Shown one piece after another: positions 1 through 7,772 of a DNA stretch of 19,240 nucleotides. Numbering within the stretch: the first letter of the stretch is position 1; each line of letters begins with the position of its first letter. The DNA is taken from positions 1-19,240 of the forward strand of contig PGTJ01000010.1 of NCBI GenBank assembly GCA_002794515.1, read 5' to 3'. Made by a program: the position numbers and the translations under genes. Under the pieces are notes generated by a model. It was not told the origin of the DNA. It searched no databases and saw only the letters and a program-made list of their open reading frames with translations. The DNA is from Phototrophicales bacterium (lineage in GTDB: Bacteria; Chloroflexota; Anaerolineae; Aggregatilineales; Phototrophicaceae).

Positions 1-1
1 A

Positions 2-1429
2 TCATATACACCATCGGCGACACCGACCAATACCACCACACCGACCGCAACATCGACACCATCCGTCACGCCAACACCAACAAATACCCACACATCCACC
101 CCTACCCCATCACCGACATTCACACCGACCATCACCCCCACCCCGCCGTTGGTGACGCTCACCCCTGCACAAGTGATGAACAATACCGTTTTCATCCACC
201 AACCTGCCACATTCAGCCCGACAGAAGGCTGGAGTTGTGTGGATTTTCCGTGTGAAGATGACATTGAGGGTTTTTTGGCGCGTATTCGTGTGCCAGATGG
301 ATATGCGCTATCACATGTCGGCAAGTTCCCCGGTCAGCCGATGCAAATCACCTATGGACATGACGGACGGTTATACGCCACCCTGCTGATGAACGGCACA
401 CGCGAAGGCGCGGTGTATGTCATGAATGCCGATGGCACATCACGCCAATATGGGGCATCATTCTATTCGCCGATTGGCTTGGCATTTCAGCCCAATAGCG
501 ATGTGTTGTATGTCAGCTCGCGCCTATCTGCTACATCGGGTGGCGCGATTTGGCGGATTAATCCCGATGAGACAACCGAATTGGTCATCGATGATTTGCC
601 GTGTTGTTTTTCGGTGATTGATAACCAACCCAACGGCATGACCTTTGGTCCAGATGGATATTTGTATATCGGCATCGGCTCATTGACCGACCGCGCCGAA
701 CCGCGCAACCCACAAGTTGAACGCAATAGCGCCCTTGTGCCATATGAAGCCAGCATCCTGCGGATTAACCCACATACAGGGGAAAAAACGGTATATGCCG
801 AAGGCATCCGCAACCCGTATGACCTGACATTCGACTCATTTGGACAGATGTACGCCACCGATAACGGCATGGTGAGTGGTGCAGGCGATCGGATTTTGCG
901 CGTGGTGCAAGGGGGCAATTACGGATTTCCGTATTGGCGCGAACGCGGTTGTGAAGATTGCCCCGTCCGCACGGGTAGTTTGACCATTTTAGCCGATATG
1001 CTCACCCTGCCCGATTACACATTGCCCCGCGGCATAGTGGCTTATACGGGGTCACAATTCCCGTCCAATGTGTTCAATTCGTTATTCGTGGCATTTTGGA
1101 ATGGCACACCCCATAGCCAGCGCATTGTGCGGATAGACCCGCTCACCGTGCCATTCACACCCGAAGAACAGGCATTATATACACCAGAGCCGTTTGTCAC
1201 AGGATTGATTCGCCCTGTGGATGTGGTCATCGCCCCTGATGGCGCGTTGGTCATCGCCGATTTCATTTATGGGCATATTTGGCGGGTGTCGTATGTGGGA
1301 GTCAATAACGCATCGGGGACGGCTACGCCGAGCATGGTTGCATCACCCAGCCCGACAGCGGATGTGATGGATGTATCGCCGACAGCACCGCCTGCATCGA
1401 TATTTGTGACATCTACACCAAGACCGTAG
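2..1429 (+). CDS. Glucose/sorbosone dehydrogenase-like beta-propeller protein, 5' end outside window
   Basis: The reading frame is open from the first bases, so the gene begins upstream; 475 residues are visible. The first ~50 visible residues are a Thr/Pro/Ser linker. A propeller of the GSDH (PQQ-dependent sugar dehydrogenase) type follows, with repeated blade signatures such as GMTFGPDGYLYIGIGS, NPYDLTFDSFGQMYATDNG, GGNYGFPYWRERG and, near the end, VVIAPDGALVIADF. A second Thr/Pro/Ser tail of about 40 residues ends at the TAG stop. Family knowledge: such proteins are exported and oxidise sugars or related alcohols with PQQ, though many members have no proven substrate. Inference: it is a surface or secreted protein whose propeller is held between flexible, possibly glycosylated linkers. 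The TTG at 149 would be a false start because coding composition continues upstream of it. The next gene converges from the other strand. Confidence 0.85.
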   Translation, partial: SYTPSATPTNTTTPTATSTPSVTPTPTNTHTSTPTPSPTFTPTITPTPPLVTLTPAQVMNNTVFIHQPATFSPTEGWSCVDFPCEDDIEGFLARIRVPDGYALSHVGKFPGQPMQITYGHDGRLYATLLMNGTREGAVYVMNADGTSRQYGASFYSPIGLAFQPNSDVLYVSSRLSATSGGAIWRINPDETTELVIDDLPCCFSVIDNQPNGMTFGPDGYLYIGIGSLTDRAEPRNPQVERNSALVPYEASILRINPHTGEKTVYAEGIRNPYDLTFDSFGQMYATDNGMVSGAGDRILRVVQGGNYGFPYWRERGCEDCPVRTGSLTILADMLTLPDYTLPRGIVAYTGSQFPSNVFNSLFVAFWNGTPHSQRIVRIDPLTVPFTPEEQALYTPEPFVTGLIRPVDVVIAPDGALVIADFIYGHIWRVSYVGVNNASGTATPSMVASPSPTADVMDVSPTAPPASIFVTSTPRP

Positions 1430-1547
1430 GGTTATAGGTATTCAATACGATTGATCATATCTTGAGGTGATAACACATCATATATCAACATAAGGGCTAT
1501 TTCTTATTTTGATACACGATTATGTGTACTACACCACAAAATCCGAC
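1430..1547. other. Intergenic gap between convergent genes
   Basis: This 118-nt AT-rich gap separates the propeller gene (+) from the glycosyltransferase-like gene (-). I looked for a GC-rich hairpin followed by a T-run on either strand and found none. Only short weak inverted repeats are present. Confidence 0.5.
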
Positions 1548-3713
1548 CTATCTCTCTGCTATCGACAATATGATAAAGTCAGATGCGATGCCATCTTCAC
1601 CGCTCACGGGGATGAGCGCACCATCCGCCACCCAGCCAATTCGCGCCGATGTCGCTCGTTCTGCCGATGTCAACACGTAAAGGTGGTCTCGTGCGCCATT
1701 GGGCGGGGCATATCCGCCCAATGGGAGGCGATCTTGTTGGGCGATAATCACGCCATTGGCATCTAAAAGATGCACAAACCATCCCCAATGAGCGGGCAAC
1801 CGATCGGCATAATCCCATTCGAGCGCGATGAACACCCCATCGTCATCGGGTAATAGGGCATATCGCCTGAGGGTGATGGTGTCGCCAAAAATCCAAGACG
1901 CATCGACCCAATTGAGGGCAGGGGGATGGAGATAAAACAATACCGCCCGATAATCCCCAGCCCATACTTCTTTGACGAAAGCATGTTGGATGAATAACTC
2001 GCGCTCCATCCAATTGTCAGGATTAGCAGGATTAAACCACGTTACAAACCAATGCAATCCGCTATGGGCGGTGGCATGATGCCACAAATCGGCGATGAAC
2101 GGCTCATCGGGCGATGTGGGCGCGTAGATGGTGCGAATATCCCGCACGCCACGCAGATTAATCAGGCGGGTATCGTCTGTAGTGGCGATGATGGGCGCAG
2201 GTGGTGATAACGCTGTTTGTAAGTCATGACGTTTGGCGCGGTCAATATCCGATTCGCCCCGCATAGCAGTGATACACATCGCAATCCCAACCAGCATCAG
2301 CACCACAATGGGCATATGGCGATGACGCATGATGGTGGCGAATCCTGCCAAGACGAACAGGCTGATAGCCATGATCAACATGACGGCATCGCCGTATTTC
2401 ATCCACGCCCAATGAAACGGCTCCCCCTTGATGAGCATGGTCATATTGGCGATGATGGCGCTCAGTTCGGGATGATACATCAGGGCATTATCTAATTTGT
2501 CGGCGTGGGTGGCATACAATGTGCCTTCGTGGGTGTTAAAATCGTACATCGTGCCGAGCAACTGCATCAAGACAGACACGATAAACAAGCCGATGATGAG
2601 GATGCGAATGGCGCTTTGCACCCGTAGCGGATATAAATGGGTCGAAAATTGCACCACTGGTGCAAGCGATAATAGGAATAGGGGGACGATCGGCACTAAA
2701 AATCGCGCACCCCACACCACACCACCGTGCCAACTCCACCACAGGGCATAGATGACCGATTGCACGACAACACAGGCAATGATGCACACCGCTAATGCCC
2801 GATTTTTGCGATAGGTCAGCCATAAGCCCATCGGCACGAGCCATATCAACGGCATATACCATATCATCCCCCGCCATGGGCTGAGATACAAACCGTATAG
2901 CCCAGTGAATAACGGGGTAGAAAATCCCTCGCCTTCGCCGAATTTATACCCCGTCTCGGTGAGTTCGCCATAGCGCGACAAATTGACCATCCCGACAAGG
3001 ATAGCAATGGTCAGCACCGCGCCCATGCCCATGACCATCAGGTCAGATACACGGCGTGTGCGAATAAACTGATAGATAGCAAAAATTGGGATGAAGGCGA
3101 TATACGTTAGGTTGATGCCCGCCAACAAACCGAGCAAGATGCCCATAGCAAGCGTCAGAGGCTCAAAGCCTCTGGCAGGTCGTTTTTGCAAGTCGGCTAA
3201 CGGGGCTGTTGGCGAGAGCATCATCCGCACAATCACCACGATCAACAAGCCTGCCAACGGCTCGGCGAACAGGGTTTGTGTATACACCCAATACAACGAC
3301 CCCCACCCCAACATCAAACCGATGATGAACGCCGTGCGTTTGGTATATCCCAAGCGCATGACCACATCGAACAACACCAACGCCGTCAGTGTGCTGATGA
3401 TGCTGTTGAATAAATGGGCAGTGGCTTGTAGAGGCGCATCGGGCAACAGGTCGTTTAGCCACACCAACGGCACAAGTGCCAATGATGGTGTGATGCCCTT
3501 TTTGCTATATAAATCACCATCTTGACCGAATGTCCCCATGCGCCCTTTGGGGATGATTAGATAATCCACCGCGCCCATGATATTGATATTCCCCGTTTGG
3601 GCGGTGACGAGGATGGCATAGCCATCGGCACTTTGGATGCGATCATTAAAGGTGAGCAAATACGCGCCCATCAACACGCATATCAATATGACACGGTATG
3701 GCACAATGCTCAT
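1548..3713 (-). CDS. Multi-spanning membrane glycosyltransferase-like protein (GT-C type)
   Basis: The product is 721 residues. The ATG at 3713-3711 overlaps the TGA of the upstream gene (3712-3710) as ATGA, which supports this start and translational coupling; a 31-residue upstream extension without hydrophobic character is rejected. About twelve hydrophobic segments lie between residues 7 and 484, for example 7-22, 127-165, 186-213, 226-243, 270-300, 336-356 and 467-484. After the first segment comes an acidic loop (D30) and the stretch DGDLYSKKGITPSLAL (about 65-80), which resembles the first extracytoplasmic loop of PMT/ArnT-like enzymes in Chloroflexota. Residues about 490-721 form a soluble C-terminal domain rich in beta-strand pattern. 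Family knowledge: GT-C enzymes move sugars from polyprenyl-phosphate carriers on the outer face of the membrane. Substrate cannot be told. The neighbouring oxidoreductases suggest a role in envelope glycan or glycolipid assembly. Confidence 0.7.
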   Translation of the reverse strand: MSIVPYRVILICVLMGAYLLTFNDRIQSADGYAILVTAQTGNINIMGAVDYLIIPKGRMGTFGQDGDLYSKKGITPSLALVPLVWLNDLLPDAPLQATAHLFNSIISTLTALVLFDVVMRLGYTKRTAFIIGLMLGWGSLYWVYTQTLFAEPLAGLLIVVIVRMMLSPTAPLADLQKRPARGFEPLTLAMGILLGLLAGINLTYIAFIPIFAIYQFIRTRRVSDLMVMGMGAVLTIAILVGMVNLSRYGELTETGYKFGEGEGFSTPLFTGLYGLYLSPWRGMIWYMPLIWLVPMGLWLTYRKNRALAVCIIACVVVQSVIYALWWSWHGGVVWGARFLVPIVPLFLLSLAPVVQFSTHLYPLRVQSAIRILIIGLFIVSVLMQLLGTMYDFNTHEGTLYATHADKLDNALMYHPELSAIIANMTMLIKGEPFHWAWMKYGDAVMLIMAISLFVLAGFATIMRHRHMPIVVLMLVGIAMCITAMRGESDIDRAKRHDLQTALSPPAPIIATTDDTRLINLRGVRDIRTIYAPTSPDEPFIADLWHHATAHSGLHWFVTWFNPANPDNWMERELFIQHAFVKEVWAGDYRAVLFYLHPPALNWVDASWIFGDTITLRRYALLPDDDGVFIALEWDYADRLPAHWGWFVHLLDANGVIIAQQDRLPLGGYAPPNGARDHLYVLTSAERATSARIGWVADGALIPVSGEDGIASDFIILSIAER

Positions 3714-5023
3714 CCTTCGGTCATGAGCCGTGCCACGCGCCGTCCCATCTCGACGGCGAAATTTGTGCCACGATCCCAGGGATAGACTTGGCTCATGCTC
3801 GCCCAATATACACCATCCAACGGCGTTTTGATGGCGGGGATGTTGTGGCTATGATTAATCCCAGGCACTGGTTGGGCATATGGCGCACGAAATGCCCACG
3901 CTTTGCGAATCCAATCGGGCTTAAAATCGTTATTGAAGGTGGGCAATACCCGTGCAAACCGCTCGATGAGCGCCGATTCATCCATTTGGAAGTATTCGTG
4001 GTCGGCGGGGACGTAATCGCCACAATAAATCAGCACATCACCATTATAATGGGCTTTATCCATCCAATTGGTGTGTTCAACCAACGCCAAAAATGGGAAC
4101 TGGCTTTGCGCTTTATCGGGGCTGGTGGCGGGCAAATTGAGCCAATATGTGCCATCGGTGAGGAGCGAATGTTTAAGAGCGAATATGACACATATCGAGC
4201 CGATGCTCTTTAAGTTCGCCACTTGTGCGCCATAATCGGTATTGCGGAGGGCATCTCCACCCAATTTGAGCAGTAAACTGGGTGATGTGGTGCTGAGTAC
4301 GCGGTCAAATGTGTGCCATTCGCCATTCACTTGTAGGCGTGGTTTTCGCACCTGAACATCTATCGCCGAGACGGGGCTGTTGAGGTGGATTTTCGTCCCG
4401 TATGCACGGATTTTATCGCCCATATCATTCAACGCCTGTTGAAATCCCCCTTTGTAAATGCCCAGTCGTAATGACCGCGCCTTGACCCGCGCCCACATCC
4501 ACGCCATATTGACCGTTTGATATTGGTCGCCGAATTTGCCAATGAGCAAGGGCTTAAAAAATTTGCCATATGCCTCTTCGCCCATGCGGTGACGCATCCA
4601 GTCGTGGGCGGTGAATTTTTCGAGGAATGTGCCGTCTTTGATGAGCTTGAGATACACACCAAATAAGCCCATCCGCAGGGTTGCGATGGGCGATTGGGGC
4701 AAAAATAATGCCGATGGCGATATTTCTGAGCGGTAAATTTTGCCGTTTATCCAAAAGCTGGTCTTGGGGCGCGGGAATATCACATTATCCCACAAGCCCA
4801 TCTCGGTCAATAAGGCGCGGATGTCGGTATCTGTCTCGAACCAGTGATGATAAAATTTTTCCAGTGACCACGCCCAATGATCATCACGGAAGCCCGCGGC
4901 GAGTCCGCCCAATTCCGCGCCCGCCTCGTAAATCGTCACATCATGACCGTCACGGCTCAAATCCCAGGCGGCGGCGATGCCTGTCGCCCCCGCGCCGATG
5001 ATGCCGATGGAGAGTTTTTGCAT
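3710..5023 (-). CDS. NAD(P)/FAD-dependent oxidoreductase (amine oxidase / HemY-like fold)
   Basis: The product is 437 residues. The N-terminus has the dinucleotide-binding beta-alpha-beta unit with GAGATG at residues 10-15 and an acidic residue (E33, in IYEAG) at the end of the second strand, as expected for FAD. The C-terminal GVYWASMSQVYPWDRGTNFA region matches the second FAD-contact segment of this fold, and FYHHWFETDTDI is typical of the subgroup found near glycosyltransferases. Family knowledge: relatives include protoporphyrinogen oxidases, phytoene desaturases and UDP-galactopyranose mutases. The context fits a sugar- or lipid-modifying enzyme better than haem synthesis, but this is inference. 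A good Shine-Dalgarno (AAGGA, complement of 5031-5035) lies 7 nt before the ATG at 5023-5021. The gene starts 33 nt after the dehydrogenase and overlaps the next gene by ATGA, so the three genes form one operon. Confidence 0.85.
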   Translation of the reverse strand: MQKLSIGIIGAGATGIAAAWDLSRDGHDVTIYEAGAELGGLAAGFRDDHWAWSLEKFYHHWFETDTDIRALLTEMGLWDNVIFPRPKTSFWINGKIYRSEISPSALFLPQSPIATLRMGLFGVYLKLIKDGTFLEKFTAHDWMRHRMGEEAYGKFFKPLLIGKFGDQYQTVNMAWMWARVKARSLRLGIYKGGFQQALNDMGDKIRAYGTKIHLNSPVSAIDVQVRKPRLQVNGEWHTFDRVLSTTSPSLLLKLGGDALRNTDYGAQVANLKSIGSICVIFALKHSLLTDGTYWLNLPATSPDKAQSQFPFLALVEHTNWMDKAHYNGDVLIYCGDYVPADHEYFQMDESALIERFARVLPTFNNDFKPDWIRKAWAFRAPYAQPVPGINHSHNIPAIKTPLDGVYWASMSQVYPWDRGTNFAVEMGRRVARLMTEG

Positions 5024-5056
5024 GTGATTATCCTTATGTTATAGCCAAAATATCCC

Positions 5057-5851
5057 CTATTGTACGCGCTTTTGGGCATCGCGCCATGTCTTAAGTGTGA
5101 GGAAATATCCCGACCATGCCGAATACCGACTCATGTAATAAATCAGCGCACCACGCCAATCGGTGAAAATATTGAAACGGCGTTTCTGGATTCCACGCAT
5201 AATCGCCCGTGCGATTTCATCGGCTTCGTAAATTTTGAGGAATATCGATTTTGAGCGGGTCATCGCCCCATTCGCCCGATTTTCGGGGTTGAGCATATTG
5301 GTATTGACAAAATTAGGCGATACCACACCGATATGCACCCCCTTGCCCGTCAATTCCACGCGCAAGGCTTGGGCGAGATTATACACGGCGGCTTTGGTCG
5401 CGCCATACGTGGCAAATTCGGGCGCACCCTGAAATGCCGATATAGACCCCAACAAGATGAGATGTCCAGCCGATTCGATGAGGTATGGCAAACACGCATG
5501 AGCGACATTCACCGTACCCGTCAGGTTCACGCGCACGATATTCGCCATTTTGGTGGGCGAGAGATCCAAAAACATGCCTGTATGCAGGATGCCAGCACAA
5601 TGCACCACACCGTGAATCATGCCGTAGGTGCTTTTGGCAGATTGCACCGCATTTTGTAATTGGTCATAATCGGTACAATCGACCACCGCGCAATCTGCGC
5701 CGATTTTTTCGGCGACCGCTTCGAGGGCATCTGGATGAATATCCCATAACATGACCCGCGCCCCTGCGCCAATCAACAGCTTCGCGGTCTCGATGCCGAT
5801 ACCGCCCGCACCGCCTGTTATCAGCCAAACTTGATTTTGAAACGTCATCAT
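5057..5851 (-). CDS. Short-chain dehydrogenase/reductase (SDR), NAD(P)-dependent
   Basis: The product is 264 residues, usual for classical SDRs. Visible motifs are the cofactor-binding TGGAGGIG (12-19), an acidic residue closing strand 2 (D37, suggesting NAD(H) over NADP(H)), CAG at 85-87 in place of NAG, N109, S136, and the catalytic YGATK (Y149, K153). S136 and Y149 are 13 residues apart, the normal spacing. The last ~40 residues are basic and aromatic and may touch the membrane. Two adjacent ATG codons (5851-5849 and 5848-5846) could both serve as start; an AGGA is 5 nt from the first and 8 nt from the second. It is the first gene of the operon with the FAD oxidoreductase and the membrane glycosyltransferase. 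The substrate is unknown; a sugar, polyprenol or lipid intermediate would fit the neighbours. Confidence 0.88.
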   Translation of the reverse strand: MMTFQNQVWLITGGAGGIGIETAKLLIGAGARVMLWDIHPDALEAVAEKIGADCAVVDCTDYDQLQNAVQSAKSTYGMIHGVVHCAGILHTGMFLDLSPTKMANIVRVNLTGTVNVAHACLPYLIESAGHLILLGSISAFQGAPEFATYGATKAAVYNLAQALRVELTGKGVHIGVVSPNFVNTNMLNPENRANGAMTRSKSIFLKIYEADEIARAIMRGIQKRRFNIFTDWRGALIYYMSRYSAWSGYFLTLKTWRDAQKRVQ

Positions 5852-5866
5852 TTTTATCCTATTTCA

Positions 5867-5875
5867 TGCTATAAT
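5867..5875 (+). promoter_or_regulatory. Extended -10 promoter for the M3 peptidase gene
   Basis: The sequence TGCTATAAT matches an extended -10 element (TG-n-TATAAT) exactly. It would start transcription near 5882, giving a leader of about 38 nt that contains AAAAGGAG (5901-5908), 11 nt before the ATG at 5920. No good -35 is seen at the normal distance, which is usual for extended -10 promoters. The site lies in the 68-nt gap between divergent genes. Confidence 0.55.
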
Positions 5876-5919
5876 TTATTTTGACCAATTAAATTTTTTC
5901 AAAAGGAGCGTTTGACCTG

Positions 5920-7623
5920 ATGCCAAATCCATTACCCGCCCACAGCGAAGATGCCTTCGATTGGGATGCTGACCATTATATTCCATTGTATACCGAATTG
6001 ATGAATCGAGACTTATCGCCGACCAATGTCCATGACTGGTTAGCAGACTGGTCGCGCATTGCCGATTTTGCGGGCGAAGTGGGGGCGAAGTTATATGTGG
6101 CGACAACGGTGGATACTACCGATGAAATCGCCGAAAGACGTTACAAGAAATTTTTGAATGAGATTTATCCCGTGTTGTTGATGAATGAAGATGCGCTCAA
6201 ACGCAAATTGCTGGCAAGTGGGTTAGATGTGCCAGAATTGGCGATACCCATGCGGAATATCCGCGCCGATGTGGCATTATTCCGCGAAGAGAATTTGCCC
6301 CTTATCAGCGAAGAGGGCGAATTGAGCATGACATATGATAAAATCATCGGCGCACAGACGATTGTGTGGGATGGTGAAGAGATCACCCTGCCCCAAGTGC
6401 AACTCACGCTCAAAGAAGCAGATCGAAATCGGCGTGAACAAATTTGGCGCATGGCAGAAGAACGTCGGCTACAAGACAAACCGATGCTAGACGACTTATG
6501 GCGCAAGTTCATGAACATCCGCAAGCAGATGTATCAACATGCGGGCATGAGCGATTATCGGGCATATCAATGGCAACTCAAGCATCGGTTTGATTACACA
6601 CCCGATGATGCGATTGCCTTCAATCAAGCGGTCGAAGAAGTGGTCGTGCCAGTGGCGGCGAAATTATATGAACGGCGGCGCCAACGGTTGGGTGTCGATA
6701 CCTTGCGCCCGTGGGATTTGTTGGTCGACCCCGATAACCGCCCACCGCTCAAGCCGTATACCACAGTCGCAGAACTGGAAAATACAATGGCAACCCTCTT
6801 CGACCGTGTAGACCCGCAATTGGGGGCGTATTATCACACCATGATGCACGAGTCGTTGCTCGATTTAGATAACCGCAAGGGCAAAGCGCCCGGTGGTTAT
6901 TGCACCTATTATCCCAATATCAAGCGCCCGTTCATCTTCATGAATGCCGTTGGGGTGCATGATGATGTTCAGACCTTGTTGCATGAAGGGGGGCATGCCT
7001 TCCACGCCTTCGAGAGCGCCAATTTGCCTTATGCCCAACAAAAAGATGTGCCGATGGAGTTTGCCGAGGTGGCTTCTATGGCGATGGAACTCATCGGTGC
7101 GCCGTATCTGAATAAAGCCAATGGCGGATTTTATGACGATGCCGATGCTAATCGCGCCCGTGTCGAACACTTGGAGGGGATCATCACCTTCTGGGGATAT
7201 ATGTCGGTGGTGGATATGTTCCAACATTGGATTTACACCAATCACGACCTCGCCACGGATCCATCCGCTTGTGATGATCAATGGGCAGAATTATGGGGTC
7301 GATACATGGTCGGGATTGATTACACAGGCTTAGAAACATATTTGGGCAATCGCTGGCGCAGGCAATTACATATCTACCAATTGCCATTTTATTATATCGA
7401 ATATGGTCTGGCACAATTGGGCGCAGTGCAGGTATGGGGCAATTCGCTCATCAACCAAACTGGCGCATTGGGTGATTATCGCCGGGCGTTGGCATTGGGC
7501 GGGACAGTCAAATTGCCCGAATTATTCAGCACGGCAGGGGCAAAATTGGCATTTGATAGGCAAACATTGGCGAATGCAGTCGAATTGGTCGAAAAGACGA
7601 TTTATCAACTCGACCCTGCATAA
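5920..7623 (+). CDS. M3 family oligoendopeptidase (PepF-like zinc metallopeptidase)
   Basis: The product is 567 residues, within the normal range for M3B oligoendopeptidases. The zinc motif HEGGH lies at 355-359, and the third ligand is expected at E383 in FAEVASMAMEL, 24 residues after the second histidine, as in the family. The PepF-type C-terminal motif IEYGLAQLGAVQVW is at about 493-506. The long helical N-terminal part fits the channel that limits M3 enzymes to short peptides. There is no signal peptide or membrane segment, so it probably acts in the cytoplasm on peptides from protein turnover or uptake. The ATG at 5920 is supported by AAAAGGAG 11 nt upstream and by an extended -10 promoter. 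The next gene, the small Rdx-family selenoprotein, begins 149 nt downstream on the same strand. The exact subfamily (pepF or a relative) cannot be fixed by eye. Confidence 0.93.
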   Translation: MPNPLPAHSEDAFDWDADHYIPLYTELMNRDLSPTNVHDWLADWSRIADFAGEVGAKLYVATTVDTTDEIAERRYKKFLNEIYPVLLMNEDALKRKLLASGLDVPELAIPMRNIRADVALFREENLPLISEEGELSMTYDKIIGAQTIVWDGEEITLPQVQLTLKEADRNRREQIWRMAEERRLQDKPMLDDLWRKFMNIRKQMYQHAGMSDYRAYQWQLKHRFDYTPDDAIAFNQAVEEVVVPVAAKLYERRRQRLGVDTLRPWDLLVDPDNRPPLKPYTTVAELENTMATLFDRVDPQLGAYYHTMMHESLLDLDNRKGKAPGGYCTYYPNIKRPFIFMNAVGVHDDVQTLLHEGGHAFHAFESANLPYAQQKDVPMEFAEVASMAMELIGAPYLNKANGGFYDDADANRARVEHLEGIITFWGYMSVVDMFQHWIYTNHDLATDPSACDDQWAELWGRYMVGIDYTGLETYLGNRWRRQLHIYQLPFYYIEYGLAQLGAVQVWGNSLINQTGALGDYRRALALGGTVKLPELFSTAGAKLAFDRQTLANAVELVEKTIYQLDPA

Positions 7624-7634
7624 GTCGTTTCTGC

Positions 7635-7665
7635 TGGCGGATATACGCTTGGCTGGTGTCCGCCA
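7635..7665 (+). repeat. Inverted repeat after the M3 peptidase gene
   Basis: TGGCGGA (7635-7641) and TCCGCCA (7659-7665) are perfect complements with a 17-nt loop, starting 12 nt after the peptidase stop codon. No T-run follows, so it is not a standard Rho-independent terminator. It could stabilise the peptidase mRNA 3' end or help Rho-dependent stopping. Confidence 0.4.
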
Positions 7666-7681
7666 TTACATCAAATCACAC

Positions 7682-7710
7682 GATGCTATCCGTAATGGAC
7701 GGCTAGCATC
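7682..7710 (+). repeat. Strong interrupted hairpin upstream of the selenoprotein gene
   Basis: GATGCTA (7682-7688) pairs with TAGCATC (7704-7710), and inside it CCGT (7690-7693) pairs with ACGG (7699-7702), leaving one T/C mismatch and the loop AATGG. This gives 11 base pairs in 29 nt. No T-run follows. A TACAAT sequence at 7727-7732 could be a -10 box, which would place the hairpin just upstream of transcription start as a possible operator. If transcription instead runs through from the peptidase gene, it is an RNA hairpin in the intercistronic leader. Confidence 0.4.
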
Positions 7711-7772
7711 AAGCACACATGTCGTCTACAATGTCATATGCGTTTTAGCTATCACAGAAAGGAACAATCACC

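Noticed and set aside
1..148. A CA-rich repetitive tract as a satellite or CRISPR-like repeat
   Set aside because: It has no fixed repeat unit or spacers. In frame 2 it reads as a continuous Thr/Pro/Ser linker into the propeller protein.
3714..3806. The longer start of the glycosyltransferase-like protein
   Set aside because: The extra 31 residues lie entirely inside the C-terminal coding region of the FAD oxidoreductase and are hydrophilic, while the ATGA overlap gives a natural start just before the first membrane segment.
3091..4213. Plus-strand ORFs of 144 and 171 residues
   Set aside because: They are antisense to the glycosyltransferase-like and FAD oxidoreductase genes and show low-complexity compositions expected from shadow frames.
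7635..7665. The hairpin as a Rho-independent terminator of the peptidase gene
   Set aside because: No T-run follows on the plus strand and the 17-nt loop is too large for a typical terminator.
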